DNA from: Petrosia ficiformis
Taxonomy: Eukaryota; Porifera; Demospongiae; Haplosclerida; Petrosiidae
Assembly (NCBI GenBank): GCA_947044365.1
Contig: OX345636.1
Coordinates: 9,816,001 to 9,880,000 of the forward strand
Direction: 5' to 3'
Length of the DNA stretch: 64,000 bases
A program made the translations under genes and the position numbers. The notes beneath the pieces were generated by a model, which was not told the origin of the DNA, searched no databases, and saw nothing but the letters and a program-made list of their open reading frames with translations. Positions 12,016 through 25,400 of this stretch are shown piece by piece; position 1 is the stretch's first letter, and every line of letters starts with the position of its first letter.

Positions 12016-12502
12016 TAATAATGTATATATATATAATATATATTAGGGCTGGAACGAAGGTTGCAAAACAACATTCAAAGCAATAAAAACAATATTCAAA
12101 GGTTCGCATGTATTTTTATCAACTATTATTGCTTTATAACAAGCACTAGTCTTGTTCCTGTCACTGTTTCTACTTGGATTCAGCCAACAACACAGCCTCA
12201 ACTTTACAGGAACACGCCCACATTCTTCACTAGAAGTACACATATTCAAAATATCAAAGCGAGTGTGGCAAAGCTTTGAAGGTAGAAATTCAGCTAAAAA
12301 TGTGCAGCAAACAATCAGAGGTTCGAACATTCAAACCTTTTACCCCACCCTCATATATGTATATAAACATATAATGTCATATATACAATGTATATACATA
12401 CATTGGTTTTATAGGAATAATATTTAATTACATATGTACCTTTTCTTTCTTTTGATGTCTAGCTTCATTTAAATGCCTCATCTGTTTTTTCGTTAGTCCC
12501 AT
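5113..12502 (-). CDS. Upstream small coding exons of the transposase/PHD/OTU gene
   Basis: Five short minus-strand segments have an acceptor AG, a donor GT and uninterrupted phase 0 at both ends. They are 12440-12502 (21 codons, ATG start, MGLTKKQMRHLNEARHQ...), 10542-10583 (14 codons), 7326-7367 (14 codons), 6673-6705 (11 codons) and 5113-5154 (14 codons, KDGIPSPLEETLSE). Joined to the exon at 1882-5055 they give a protein of about 1131 residues with a basic, low-complexity N-terminus. The ATG exon has the basic helical look of N-termini in transposon-type proteins. The exons at 10542 and 7326 are copies within a duplicated segment, so only one may be used. Exon lengths divisible by three and matching phase are the main support; no transcript evidence is available. 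Other small exons could be missing. Confidence 0.5.
5508..5664. mobile_element. Tigger/pogo-like MITE
   Basis: The ends read AATGGAACCTTCACACC and, reversed, GTGGAACCTCTC, which is typical of pogo-type terminal repeats. It is about 155 bp, in an intron of the transposase gene. Confidence 0.45.
7512..8020. mobile_element. MITE-A copy (variant core)
   Basis: It starts TTTTTATGGCCCGTAGGGCC and GTCCCTATAATTGCTTTCC and ends in AAAGCAAATATAGGGAT, an inverted match. The core differs from the main family but matches, in reverse, 21600-21990. Confidence 0.7.
8148..8335. mobile_element. Short TIR element (MITE-H)
   Basis: TACAGTGGTGTGGAAACA at the left is inverted as TGTTTCCACACTTCTGTA at the right. 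The core has GATAAATCTAGTGAATGTCC, also found at 53484. Confidence 0.7.
8745..9165. mobile_element. MITE-A copy
   Basis: Terminal inverted repeats ATCCCTATGATTGCTTT and AAAGCAATCATAGGGAT bound a core with CATTCCCGGGGCTCGGTC and AATTAATGGGCGTGG. About 410 bp. Confidence 0.8.
9733..9955. mobile_element. MITE-A fragment
   Basis: ATGGACCACGGGGCTATCCC and GGGGGTTCGGTCAATTAATG align with the left half of MITE-A. The right half is missing. Confidence 0.5.
10728..11150. mobile_element. MITE-A copy
   Basis: Same ends and core as the copy at 8745. With the 300 bp to its left it forms a segment duplicated from 7245-8020 (or the reverse). Confidence 0.8.
11951..12045. repeat. AT microsatellite
   Basis: Nearly uninterrupted TA dinucleotides. 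Confidence 0.9.
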
Positions 12503-14725
12503 TTTTCTTCAGAAAAAAGGTTAATCAATAATAATAATAATTATACTTTTTGTAATTCAACACAATCATGTGACAATGTGATTTTGTTGTCACATGACAT
12601 TGACAACAAAATTTAACCATTTATTTTAGACATGCAAATTTTAGTTAATTAATAAAATAAAGGGTTCTTGAACAATTCTGAAAGCATAAACTCAGAGATA
12701 AATTTCGAAAATCAAAAATTTTAATAGATGTTATGGAAAGGGTTGCTAAATAAATCTTTTTGTTGTCTTATTGCAGTAGTTTGAAGTACTATTTCGGGAA
12801 TCATTTTATTGAACTTTAAAGAGTCAGAGATAAAAAGTGACAATTTTGATGAAGAAAATGTCTTTTTTGCTGTACATGTATATACTCAAAAAGGAATTTT
12901 AAGCTGATTGAATATCAAAAGTAGAAGGAAATCATGAAGAATCATCCAAAAAAGATGAAGCTGTTGGACAGTAATCATAATTTATCAATACTGAACAAAT
13001 ATATATGTGTTCGCCTCACATTGATTCAGTGAACACAGTATGTCTTTCCCATCATATTGCAGAGGGGTTGGGTCTGGTTATATGAGACTAGGAGCAGATT
13101 GTGTAATGCATGTAGGGGTCTGAGGCATGTTGTCCCATACACGCACAGAAAATTTTGGATTCCAGGTTCTAGAGGCATCCATGATTACAGCAGCATAGCA
13201 TTACTATCATTACAGAACACAGGGCTTGCAAATTTTACACCAACCCCCAAGAACAGCTTATTACAACATCAAACAAAAGGGCTACATAATAATATATGTC
13301 TATATAGTCCTCTCAGAGGCTCTGATTGTATAATGTTAGGTGTTTATATGTACTATATTTTACCTTTTTCCGCTTTGTTGTAGAGTCTTGACAAAAAAGT
13401 TCTATAATCCTTATAATATACTTATCACAAGGATACCGCATATAATAACTCTAATCTCCTCCCACAGTAATTCGTTCATTTAGAAATAAAGTGTAATAAT
13501 TCGTCACCACTATTATCTAAGTCTATTCTACCGATAGACGTGCAAAATTTATGTAAATACCATTTTTATTACCGATAGACATACACATTTTTGTAAAAAT
13601 ATTATTATAAAATGGAGGATTCTTGAACAACAACGCATCCAAGAACACTCTTTCTAATTCAAGGTAAATAAAAGTAAATTTCGCAGATACGAAGTACAAA
13701 CAAGATACATTAGCAAACTATCTCAAATGTAATAGAGAGTTTTTATCCTAAAAATGTAAACCCACTGATAAATTCCATTGTCAGAAATCTGAAAATTCAA
13801 TAAATTGTTACAACAAAAGTAAAGACTTATTTTAAAAAATCTCTCTATTTTGTAAATTGTATTTTTGCAGTAGCTTGATATCTGAATTTCTATGTCAATA
13901 CAATGATTCTTCATGACTTTATTACACTTCAAAGTTTGCAACATCGGAAACTTCTTTTGCAAATAACTCAAAAACTAAACACAAATTTGATAGAAAGTAT
14001 ATTTAGACAAACACTTTTTCTGAAATGTAGAATTGAATTCTGCAGTAAAAAAAGAAATCGAGACTAACACCCACGCTCATTAGGTTTACAAGGTCAATTG
14101 ATATAGATAATGGTATAATTATAATCATTATTAATTAATATTGCATAGTGCGCTTTAATTAGAATAGTGTGAGATTGTATAACAGATTTTGAGGTGAGTA
14201 AGTTGTAATGCATCGCTAATGTATTTCTCTTCAAAAAGAATTTTTGTAATAGCTGACATAATCATGTGTCTTGTTTAGATAAGTAAATTGTTTATGTTGG
14301 TAATCTGTGCATGACAAATAGCTATGATACAGTCTAACACTTGTAACTGTGTGTATATACATTTATATATATACTATATATATAGACTAGTATAATTGCA
14401 GTAATATGCACACGTGTATTGCTCTATAGCCACAAATTGTAATGGAGCTGCAATTTAATATCATATCTGCAGGGATCAAGTGTAAAGAGCAGCACCTTGA
14501 ATAGAATGTGTCCTCGATCATAGTGTATCTTGTCATTATGATTTTAATTTGTAGTATTTACCATGTCTACTTGAGGTTTTGTTCTTTACACTTAATCCCA
14601 AATGTGGACGTTTGATACCATATAGACATTTTATTTTTATGATCAGTGTACAGACTACAAAGTGCCAAATGTTAAGGCCCCTTTTCTCGTCCACAATCAC
14701 GAAAATATATATATACAACTATTTG
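12503..14725. other. AT-rich spacer upstream of the transposase gene
   Basis: I see no supported gene here. A 108-codon plus-strand frame at 13057-13383 has no recognisable family. The promoter of the minus-strand gene should lie just above 12502, but no clear element is visible. Confidence 0.5.
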
Positions 14726-14727
14726 TT

Positions 14728-14962
14728 GTGTGTATGATTAATTGATCAATCAATCCATATTGAAAATTCTTCTGATTAATGATTGTAAGTCTGTGATATT
14801 GATTACTCCAAGTACAATATGGAAATGGCAGGAAGCCTTTTTTATCATTAAATGGGAAGAGTTTCCTGCAATAATTGGCTTAATTACTTCCACTGATTAT
14901 CAATCAATTTGAAGTTAGTGATAATCGATTTCAGAATCTCAGCCGATTCCCAGGCCTAGTTG
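14728..14962. mobile_element. MITE-E copy
   Basis: It contains TGATTAATTGATCAATCAATC, CAGGAAGCCTTTTTTATC and CCGATTCCCAGGCCTAG. Related copies are at 28848 and 38252. Confidence 0.6.
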
Positions 14963-15039
14963 TGTATGTGCTATATTGTATTAAGGATGGTCTGATGAAT
15001 GTATCATACACAATGGTTACTTATCTTAATAGTAGTTAT

Positions 15040-15825
15040 GCATAGCCAGCCCCTCCCACTCTAACAAATTTTGAAGGGTCTGGGAAATGTTTTTTTTGCA
15101 GCAGTGGTCCAGTGCTTTTACTGGATATCGAAGGATTCACTTTACATTAATGGAGGCATCCAAGGAGTTGAATAAGTATGGAGCTATTGAAACTACTAAA
15201 GGTAGTCTAGGGTTTAAAACACTAGAGGAGTTGATGAAAGTAATTTAAAAGTTTTCTAATAGGAAAAGATGTGTTTGTCAACCGGTCTAGGGTTTAAAAC
15301 ACTAGAGGAGTTGATGAAAGTAATTTAAAAGTTTTCTAATAGGAAAAGATGTGTTTGTCAACCAGTCTAGGGTTTAAAACACTAGAGGAGTTGATGAAAG
15401 TAATTTTAAAGTTTTCTAATAGGAAAAGATGTGTTTGTCAACCAGTCTAGGGTTTAAAACACTAGAGGAGTTGACGAAAGTAATTTAAAAGTTTTCTAAT
15501 AGGAAAAGATGTGTTTGTCAACCAGTCTAGGGTTTAAAACACTAGAGGAGTTGACGAAAGTAATTTAAAAGTTTTCTAATAGGAAAAGATGTGTTTGTCA
15601 ACCAGTCTAGGGTTTAAAACACTAGAGGAGTTGATGAAAGTAATTTAAAAGTTTTCTAATAGGAAAAAATGTGTTTGTCAACCAGCTATGTGAATAGTCA
15701 GCCCCTCCCAGGCTAAGTGAAATCACCTGGATATCTGGTAAAAGCACTGGATGACTGCTTCAACACATCTCCCAGACCCTTCCCACTTTGTTAGAGTGGG
15801 AGGAGCTGGCTACATGAGACTATTC
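15040..15825. mobile_element. Foldback element with internal 77-bp minisatellite
   Basis: Long inverted ends of about 100 bp (CAGCCCCTCCCACTCTAAC and CAGTGCTTTTACTGGATATC at the left, their complements at 15715-15815) enclose six direct 77-bp units, each with AGGGTTTAAAACACTAGAGG. Confidence 0.85.
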
Positions 15826-16139
15826 AAAAATGTTAAGTCATGTTTAAATAGGAATGTGTCAATTTACAATGATACACATGTAAGTGTTATTTTAGTATGA
15901 CATTGTGTTCATCAATATTCTAGTTATACAAATGTAGCAGGCTTATTAAAAGGGGTTTTAGTTTTAGTGAGCAAAAATGCCTATTATTTTACAATGTATT
16001 TATGGTTAATACAGTACACCTATGATTTAGTGATAGAAGTGAGTTCACACGGTCCGGATGATGTCCTCCCCCCCCAAATCATGATGTCTGATTATTTGAC
16101 TCACACGTTGACCATTCGAAATGTGTAGGGTAAGTTGAT

Positions 16140-16500
16140 AGGATTTAAAACCCACCCATAAAGATTATCAACTATCACGATATCTAATAGATACTTGAAC
16201 GACAGTGAATACTATCACGATAGTGAAAGTAAAATTTGGATACAGATTCTGAGCATTTTCCACTTGTGGCAGAGAAACTAAGTACTCCGATATACCATTC
16301 TTTGAGCCCCCCAACAGAAAACACTTCAAACTCTTTTGTCCAGATCGATCTCATCAGAAATATTCATCGCCATCTTTGCATGTTGTTTTCAGATGGTTGT
16401 GGGCATGTTGAGCGAAGACAATGCTACCTCAAATGCACATGCCTGTAACCACTATCATGATAGTAATTTTTAGCTAACGCTGTCATGATAGTAACACTGA
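16140..16500. repeat. Cluster of CTATCAYGATAG palindromes
   Basis: ACTATCACGATATC (16171), ACTATCACGATAGT (16211), ACTATCATGATAGT (16451, a perfect palindrome) and TGTCATGATAGT (about 16479) flank a 230-bp stretch. This is probably a small palindrome-ended element. Confidence 0.5.
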
Positions 16501-17854
16501 CGATAATGATAAAGATATATTGAGAAAAAGATTCCCCTAAGATTGCTTTGTGATGGCCAATAATACTTGTACTTGTACTTGTACTTGGAGAAGATTTTCT
16601 ATTGTCTGAAATTTAACAACATGTTATACATGTAGTTACATTTTTCCATCCATGTACATGTTGTGTACATTTAATTTTCACAGTTTTTGTATATGTTTTG
16701 CACCATATTTCAGCTTCAACAGGTTTCAATTGCAATTTCCACAAGTTGATTTCATCCTGCTGGTCAGCTGTAATTTGATCATGCATTTATTTGCACTTCA
16801 CACCATTGCCGTGTACATGTTTGTGACACAAACACATTATAGATTCAACACTATCCATGCTAAGCAATCATACTAGCCCTGTGAGCCATGAAAAAAATGA
16901 TATTGAAGTCAACCATAAATAAATGAGATCTTGACTCACATTTTATCTACATGTATGTAGAAAACCGATCTCTCCAGTACTATAGTAAAGTAATCACTCC
17001 TTGCATTTTACTATAGTTCTAGAGTAGTAGTATACCATATAGATATACACATGTAGCTAGTCTGATTCCTGTGTTACTTTGTTTCTACTGTAATTCTCTA
17101 TTTCCTGTATATCAACTTAATGAGAACCATTTTCATCTTTAAAACTGCTAATGAAACTAAAGTTGTTTTAGTACATCAAACAACATGTCAATTTGGAATG
17201 GCCTTATTGTGCAAAGTCTAGCAGATTGCTTAGTAAAAGTAATTTAGTTTTTGTCAACCATCCAGATGCTCATGATTGCATTTTAGATTGTACTTTTTAG
17301 TATGAATATAATGAATGCGTACATATACTACTCGCATATTAAACGTTTATTGAAGACTACTGTATTGTACATGTACATGTACATGTAGTTATTTTGTGAA
17401 TTAGTTTATAGTTTAGTTAACTGAAACTCACAGTGTCTTACTGAAAGGGGTTTGGTTGTATTTATAGCTAACACAAACAGCAATACTTTCAATATACATG
17501 TACATGTACATGTACATGTAGATAAATTATGACATCACTCAATATAAATTGTCATGCCTGACTGCCACATATAGCTGTTTATTCAATGAACCCTTTTTCA
17601 TTTTTATGGTTGCTTTGTGATGTTATTCTTGAGCATTACTGACTTTCTGATGTCTCAAACGCCATTTATTCTTCTTGGTTCTTGTATAATGTTTGTTTTG
17701 CCTAGAACAGCAATTTCCACAAGCAGCTTCCTGTTGGTCTGTGGTCTGTACTAGTGTACATGTATTAACAAGAGCACACGCTTTTACATGCCATGCCCTA
17801 TAAATGCACTGAAGCTTAGCCCCAATGAATGATTGAATTTTCCTAACTATATAC

Positions 17855-18375
17855 ATGTACAATGTACATGTACATGTATGCAATGTGTAACACCCTTATG
17901 TGACATACTGTAACCATATGATAATTACATGTACAATGTACATGTACATGTATGCAATGTGTAACACCCTTATGTGACATACTGTAACCATATGATAATT
18001 ACATGTACAATGTACATGTACATGTATGCAATGTGTAACACCCTTATGTGACATACTGTAACCATATGATAATTACATGTACAATGTACATGTACATGTA
18101 TGCAATGTGTAACACCCTTATGTGACATACTGTAACCATATGATAATTACATGTACAATGTACATGTACATGTATGCAATGTGTAACACCCTTATGTGAC
18201 ATACTGTAACCATATGATAATTACATGTACAATGTACATGTACATGTATGCAATGTGTAACACCCTTATGTGACATACTGTAACCATATGATAATTACAT
18301 GTACAATGTACATGTACATGTATGCAATGTGTAACACCCTTATGTGACATACTGTAACCATATGATAATTACATG
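17855..18375. repeat. 74-bp minisatellite, 7 copies
   Basis: The unit has ATGCAATGTGTAACACCCTT, GACATACTGTAACCATATG and ACATGTACAATGTACATGT. Copies are almost identical. Confidence 0.9.
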
Positions 18376-18754
18376 TATATACACATTCATCATGGCAAAA
18401 GCTATCATAGGAATGGCCTGGACTGTGGACCATAAAAGTAATTTAAAAAAAGGTAGATGTACAGCTGTAAGTGTTTTTATACATGTACATTTACAAGTGG
18501 TTCTTTAATTAGAAAGGCTAATTTGAAACACCTGGCATGATTTGATTAGACAGAGGCTGGAAATTGTACATCAGAGCATGTTACATTTGTATATACCACA
18601 AACCAATATTATACATTGTACATGTACATGTAGGCGTATTTTTTTCTCCATAGTCCATACATGTACATGTACATTGTGTATTAATAATTATTGTCTCTTC
18701 CACCATTTCATACAATGTATGGCATAAGCATTATGTATTATACATATACATTGT

Positions 18755-19025
18755 ACAATGTACATCAGTGTTTTTGATAAATATATACATGTACAATGTA
18801 CATCAGTGTTTTTGATAAATATATACATGTACAATGTACATCAGTGTTTTTGATAAATATATACATGTACAATGTACATCAGTGTTTTTGATAAATATAT
18901 ACATGTACAATGTACATGTACATCAGTGTTTTTGATAAATATATACATTGTACAATGTACATCAGTGTTTTTGATAAATATATACATGTACAATGTACAT
19001 CAGTGTTTTTGATAAATATATACAA
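18755..19025. repeat. 38-bp minisatellite, 7 copies
   Basis: The unit is ACATCAGTGTTTTTGATAAA followed by TATATACATGTACAATGT. Confidence 0.9.
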
Positions 19026-19039
19026 TGGTGAATTGTGAT

Positions 19040-19135
19040 TAGATTGTCACTAACAGCATTAACTCTTTGTTAATTGGCTCAAGATGTATTCCCAATGGCG
19101 TACACTCTAACCATCATAATTAGGCCCAAGCAAAA
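19040..19135. repeat. Dispersed repeat, copy 1
   Basis: TTGTCACTAACAGCATTAAC and TTGTTAATTGGCTCAAGATG are shared with 39500-39560. It lies directly upstream of the ORP-like gene. Confidence 0.6.
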
Positions 19136-19323
19136 ACACTAATGTACATGTACATATACATGTACATGTACATTAAATATAAATATACATGTACATGTAC
19201 GTGTAATATCAGATGACTTTTATACATGTATAATTTATACATGTATGTATGTACATGTACATGTAGCTATACTGGTAGAAGATCATAGTTCCAGTTAAAA
19301 TCTATTATCTATAATATTCCAAG

Positions 19324-19463
19324 ATGGCTACTGGTTCAAACTCACTTAAAACTGAAGAAATAGAACAGATTGAGGGTCTCTCTCCAAATGAGAAAGAAGC
19401 ACTTCTGAAAGTAATGGAAAGGGCAAAGGTCAGTGTATACATGTACATGTATATGTCTGTGTA

Positions 19464-19494
<31 letters not shown>

Positions 19495-22400
19495 TTCTGT
19501 CTGTCTGTCTGTATGTTTGTTTTTCTGTTTGTCTGTGTGTTTGTGTGTGTGTAAATAATCAGTATGTGTAACTCTGTACATGTATGTGGTCAGATACATG
19601 TGTGTGTGTATGTATGATGTTGAGGTTAATAAAACCTACATGTACATTGTACATATACATGTACATGTGTAGTCATTGTAGTGGCCAGCAGGATGTGATG
19701 GCCAGTAAAGCAATCATCAGTTGTTTCTACACAGTTATATGTATACATGTGTATCTTGTTTGGTTTGTTTAGGAATTTGATCAGGCTAATACAAGTGCAG
19801 GAAGAGCTTCGATGTAAGTGAACAACATATATACATGTATACACATATACCTTTGTGTGTATATGGTAAACTTGTGTGAGTAAAATGCTTTTGTGCACAT
19901 TTTTTTATATAGTAGTTGAGTGCTCCATTGGCTCCTTACAACAATTCATTCAGCAATTTTTCAATTTCATTCATTCATTCATTCATACTTGCTCTGCACT
20001 CATTCATTTATTCATTCATTCATTCAGTTCATTCATTAACCCTTGCCCCACTTAGGCAGAGCGGAGGGTTACTGTAATCGTTTTGTCTGTTTTTCTGTTG
20101 GCAAACTTCCAGCGAACCTACAAACATTGGCACTTTCAAAATAGTACCAGAAGACGTCAAATCATACAAGGATCAAAAGTAACAACAGGCTTTTGCTAAA
20201 ACCTTTATGTTTTAAAGTTATGACAGTTTTTGTAACTCACAGTCATTGTTTAACAACTTTCAGATGACGTCAAGTAGCAAAAGAGTTCACTGAAACACAG
20301 CTCATCTTGCTTGAAGCCTATTGCTGTCGAATCACAGCTTGAAATGAAGTACAATTGAAGTAGTGGCTGCTACAACTTTGACCTGGCTGTAAGCTTTCTA
20401 CCATGACTGCCAATTTCTAGCTCCACCCATTTAATTCATCCACATGATTGAAGCTGTTTTCATGTCTGGATTTTAACACTGCACTTGTAATTTATATCAT
20501 ATAGCTAGTAGGACTTGGAGTGTAAGTTGTAATGCACACACACACAAATATAATTATAATAATTGTGATATTGTCTGCAGTTATTTCTTTGTCAGTGACT
20601 GAATCATTCTCAATTTGTTTCCCAAATCACACTTGTGGCGAGGGTTCTGCACTGCGAGTGCATTCATCCATTCATCCATTCATTCATTCATTCATCCATC
20701 CCTCCATCCATCCATTCATTCGTCCATCCCTCCATCCATCCATTCATCCATCCCTCCCTCCATCCATTCATTCATTTGTTCATCCATCCCCCATCCATTC
20801 ATCCATCCATTCACATTCATTCATTCATTCATTCATTCATTCATTCATTCTTTCATTATTTCATTCTCTTAGGCCATTGGAAGGTCAGTTGTATAAATGG
20901 ACAAATCCATTAAAAGGATGGCAGCCACGATGGTTCAATGTTGATCATGAACAAGGAGTTCTTCAATACTATACTGTAAGTGAATGAACTACATGTACAT
21001 GTATAGCCAGTAGTAATACAATGATAATTATAATGATACATTACATGTCATGACATTATAGAGATACTTGTTAGTATTGGAGGGGAATGATTAAGTCCAG
21101 AAAGGTGCAGACTTACTGATTCTGTTTTAAACACATATTATACATGTACAATAGTCATTTAGTTTAAAACATGAAAGAATTTCAAAGAAACTTCAATACT
21201 ATAGTAATTCATAACAGTAACGCTGACTTAGGCTGTAATATACATGTATAGCAATATACTGATATTTAAGGTGATAGTAATAGTAATATACATGTATAGC
21301 AATATACTGATATTTAAGGTGATAGTAATAGTAATATACATGTATAGCAATATACTGATATTTAAGGTGATAGTAATAGTAATATACTGTTTATTAAGGT
21401 AATAGTAATATCAATATATTACATTCCATTGTAATTGACCCCATAATGTAATGTATACAAATGTACATGTGCATGTACATGTATTTATTATACATGTACA
21501 TGTATTACTGTTATGGACACAACGGTAGAAAAGATCCTATTATCAATCAATTGAAGAATAAAATTTCCCTTCCACAATATAAAAATAAAACATTGTGATA
21601 TGATGCATTTGTGATGACTACAATCATTGCTGATGGCATTAGTGTCTCTACTTTTCTGTGTACTGTGAAAACTGGGACCTGAAGAAGTAAGTGTAACTCC
21701 AGTCTAAGCACACAGATCTTTGATGAAACTGAAATATTCCTTCAAGGTTCTGAATGATGACTTCCTCATGTCTGAAACTCAACAACTTATTATTCTTACT
21801 TGTTAAAGACTCTTGCATCATCGTTTCTCTGCTATATACAACAGTTATTAGTATTACATGTACATGTAGTTGCAGTTTTACATTCTTTTACATGCCACAC
21901 CCATTAATTTATCGAGCCCCCTAGAATAATGCAACTTCTTTAACTACAATGTACATATACGTATACAATGCATAGTCACGTAAGTGACACAAACATACAT
22001 GTATATATATAATATATTATTACTATTACTATTACCTTAAAACATGTAATAATTACTACTATTATCTATCACTATTACCCATGTCTGGTCATTACACATG
22101 CCATTATGATATAAACATGCAAATTTCCATGTCATAGCAGCACTAATAGCTAGGAGTGTGAAATCATAAGCTAACTACTGGACATTTAGACCTACATGTA
22201 CATGTACACATGTACATGTAAGTTTATTTTCACCACTCTCTTCATGCTCCCTTATGCTTTATATACAATATTACGATTCAGTTTCAAATTTACACAAAAT
22301 TTATCAAACAATATCTTACATGACTAGCTATTTCCATACAGTACCTGTGACTATAGTATATACAACTACATGTACATGGGCAGAGTGTCGTGGGTCCGAA

Positions 22401-25400
22401 TCCCACCTGAGGCTACTCATTTTCATTTTTTCATTTGCCTCAGGTGTCTGTCTGTCTGTCTTTCTTTCTTTTTTTCTTCCATCTCAAGTGTTATCATGTA
22501 CATGTACATTGTACATGTACATGTATATGTATTTTCACCACTCTCTTCATGGTCTCCTTATGCTTTATACATGTATACAATATTACAATTCAGTTTCAAA
22601 TTTACATAGGATTTATCAAACAATATCTTGCATGACTTGCTATCTCCATACTTGTGACTATAGTATGTTTTGACAACTACATGTACATGTACATGTTTAG
22701 ATACATGTACTACTGACACTTGCTCATTATTGTGAGAAAGATATCATAAATTTCACAGATAATTTGATTAGCTGTCACTAGTTTAATATTTTGTACAAGA
22801 AGTACAAAGTATTTATTCAGTAATAATGAGTATTATAAAAGCAATGTACTGTAATAATTACATGTATTACAAGAATTGACATTGTTAGTACACTTATTAC
22901 AACATCGATTATATCTTTCAGAAATAACTAATACTGATACAAGAAATAATGGCTGATAATGGTTGATACCAATTATCAATCTAATTATCAGTGCATCACT
23001 AAAGATAACAGTCTAATAGTAATCACAAACTTCCCACACATGGTCACATGTGATCGATACACTTGTATATGTATAATAGTTGGCTGCAACGAATATTCAC
23101 TCTGTTTGGATATTCGTTCATTATTTTGGTATTCGAATGTATTTTAGCATCTGGATATTCCGTTTAATGTTTGTGCATGCACAGACATTGAAGATGTGAA
23201 ATTATAAAATGGCCACAGAGAAGTTTCTTGCTTCGTGTTACCGGCTATCTACACCTGTATTGACTGAATTGTTTAAAATAATTTGGCTTATAAATATCTA
23301 TAGTAATTGGTAACACCAAATTGATGAGCTAATATTTGGAAACGTCTTATGACAACATTTCTCTGAAAGCAAGCAAATATTCAGATAGTCGTTTGTTAAA
23401 CTAAGCAAATATCTGGATACCAAAAACTACTATCCATGGTAGCCCTACATGCATGTAATGATGTACATGTACATGTAATAGTGTTAATTACTGTAAATGG
23501 TCACTACACTGTATGTGGAGGAAGCCAAGCAATTTTGTAGATATCTATATACATGCTCATGTACATGTATATACATGTACAGTGTAAATGTAGCTCTTCC
23601 CAAATACCAAATTTTATTAGCTTCTGTATGTTCTTATTATTATGACCCCCACAGGGACATCCCCATGATTTCTTTCAATAGTGGTTATACATGTACATGT
23701 ATATAGTGTTTTCTCTAGAGGATGGTATCATGGGGCTCTTCCTCTCTTTATTTCATGCTGAAAACATAGTTTTAATACATTGGGATATAAGTTATGATAA
23801 TTTTTCTCAGTCACGGTGAACGTGAATGACTGGGCAGTTCAGTTTCTTACAGTGTGAGGGAAGGGGGGCTAGCTAGAGTCTCCCTCCCCTCCCCCTTAGA
23901 TTTCAGGCCAAATTAATTTAAACATGCAACAACATCTCAGCTACAAGGCTACTGGGACCCAGGAGCAGTGTACTTCACATGATCGATTCTTTCCCCTCCC
24001 TAACAAAAAGTCCTGTATGAAATCATGACAGTTATGTCATTCCTGGGACCTGGGGACTCAGTCAGTAAAGAGAATATACTACATAAAACAATTTTTGCTT
24101 GAGCTACAAATAAATAGAAATGGCATGTAGAAGAAACTGCAACTAATATACAAGCATCAGTGAAAATAAGTAATTGTAATACATGTACATACATGTACAT
24201 GTACATGTATATGTACATGTATACATGTATGTACATGTACATGTACATGCAGTTACTATCCTTCCCGTTCTTTTTTGTGTATGATCCATTGTTCTTATGA
24301 CATTACTATACACTATATTACATACATGTACATGTATAAATTGTAATTTTGAGGTCATCATGAATGTGAACAGACTTTAGGTTGTTGAATTCATAATGAT
24401 GACAGCAATCATAGGATACTACATGTATGTACTTCAGTACTTGTACATTTACTGTACATGTACCAGTATCTTGTTGTAATGCATTTACATGTATATACAC
24501 ATGTAAACACAATCCTATAATAAACCATCATTGATTTCTTATATTTATCCAGTCTGAAGACAGAAGCAAACTACCTCCAAGAGCTTCACTACCATTATGG
24601 GTAAGTGTGTATGCATGCATGTGAATACTACACAAATATGCATGTAATTTGGGATGGTCTCTGTTTATGGCCTGTAGGGCCATTTCTATGATTGCTTCCA
24701 CGGGGTTTAATGTGTATATATTTATATTCTTGTGTCACTTGTGCAAGTATGCAGGAAGTTGTGTCATTCTGGGGGCTCCATCAGTAATTAATGGGCATGG
24801 CATGCAATAGAATGCACTCTCAAGCTCTGTACACTGTACAGACCAGCAGGAAGAAAGCTGCTTGTACATGTAGCTAGCTTATGTAGATACTGGAACTAAT
24901 AGCTATATGTGTATTTTACATGTACCTGAAATATATTCCTAATGTTCTACAAGTTCCTTTAAAAAAAATGAGAAAGTCAACCATGATTACTGAATGATGA
25001 TATCACAAAGCAATCATAGGGACTTTTTTCTCCATATACATATTGTATCCTTCTATTTCAAAATACTGGTGAGAACACTGATACAATGTAGAGAAGAAGA
25101 CAAAATTCACATGAGGAATAAGGATGCTTCCATGTAGTCTTCCTTACGTTCTCACAAACAGTTATCAGACTACTTCATGATGTCACATGACTATCACATG
25201 ACAACTTAGAGCTACAAACGTACATTTACATGTAACTTTGGTTCAAAATTATGCTACTTTGGAGTATGTAATTTGCAAACCTACAGTACTATATAAACTT
25301 TGTATGATGAGCAATTTGGTCTCAAATATATGACTGACTAGTAATGAACAATGGAATGATAACATTTTTAGAGGAACAATTTATTTCTATCATAACTACA

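Noticed and set aside
13057..13383. 108-codon plus-strand frame
   Set aside because: No family, no splice context and unremarkable composition; probably chance.
15190..15690. Regular direct repeats resembling a CRISPR array
   Set aside because: The 77-bp units are contiguous with no unique spacers and sit in a foldback element of a eukaryotic genome.
17855..18375. Possible satellite or centromere array
   Set aside because: It has only seven units in a gene-bearing region, so it is an ordinary minisatellite.
20532..20987. Frames rich in IHPS/SIHP
   Set aside because: They are translation of the CATT/CATC microsatellite in intron 2 of the ORP-like gene.
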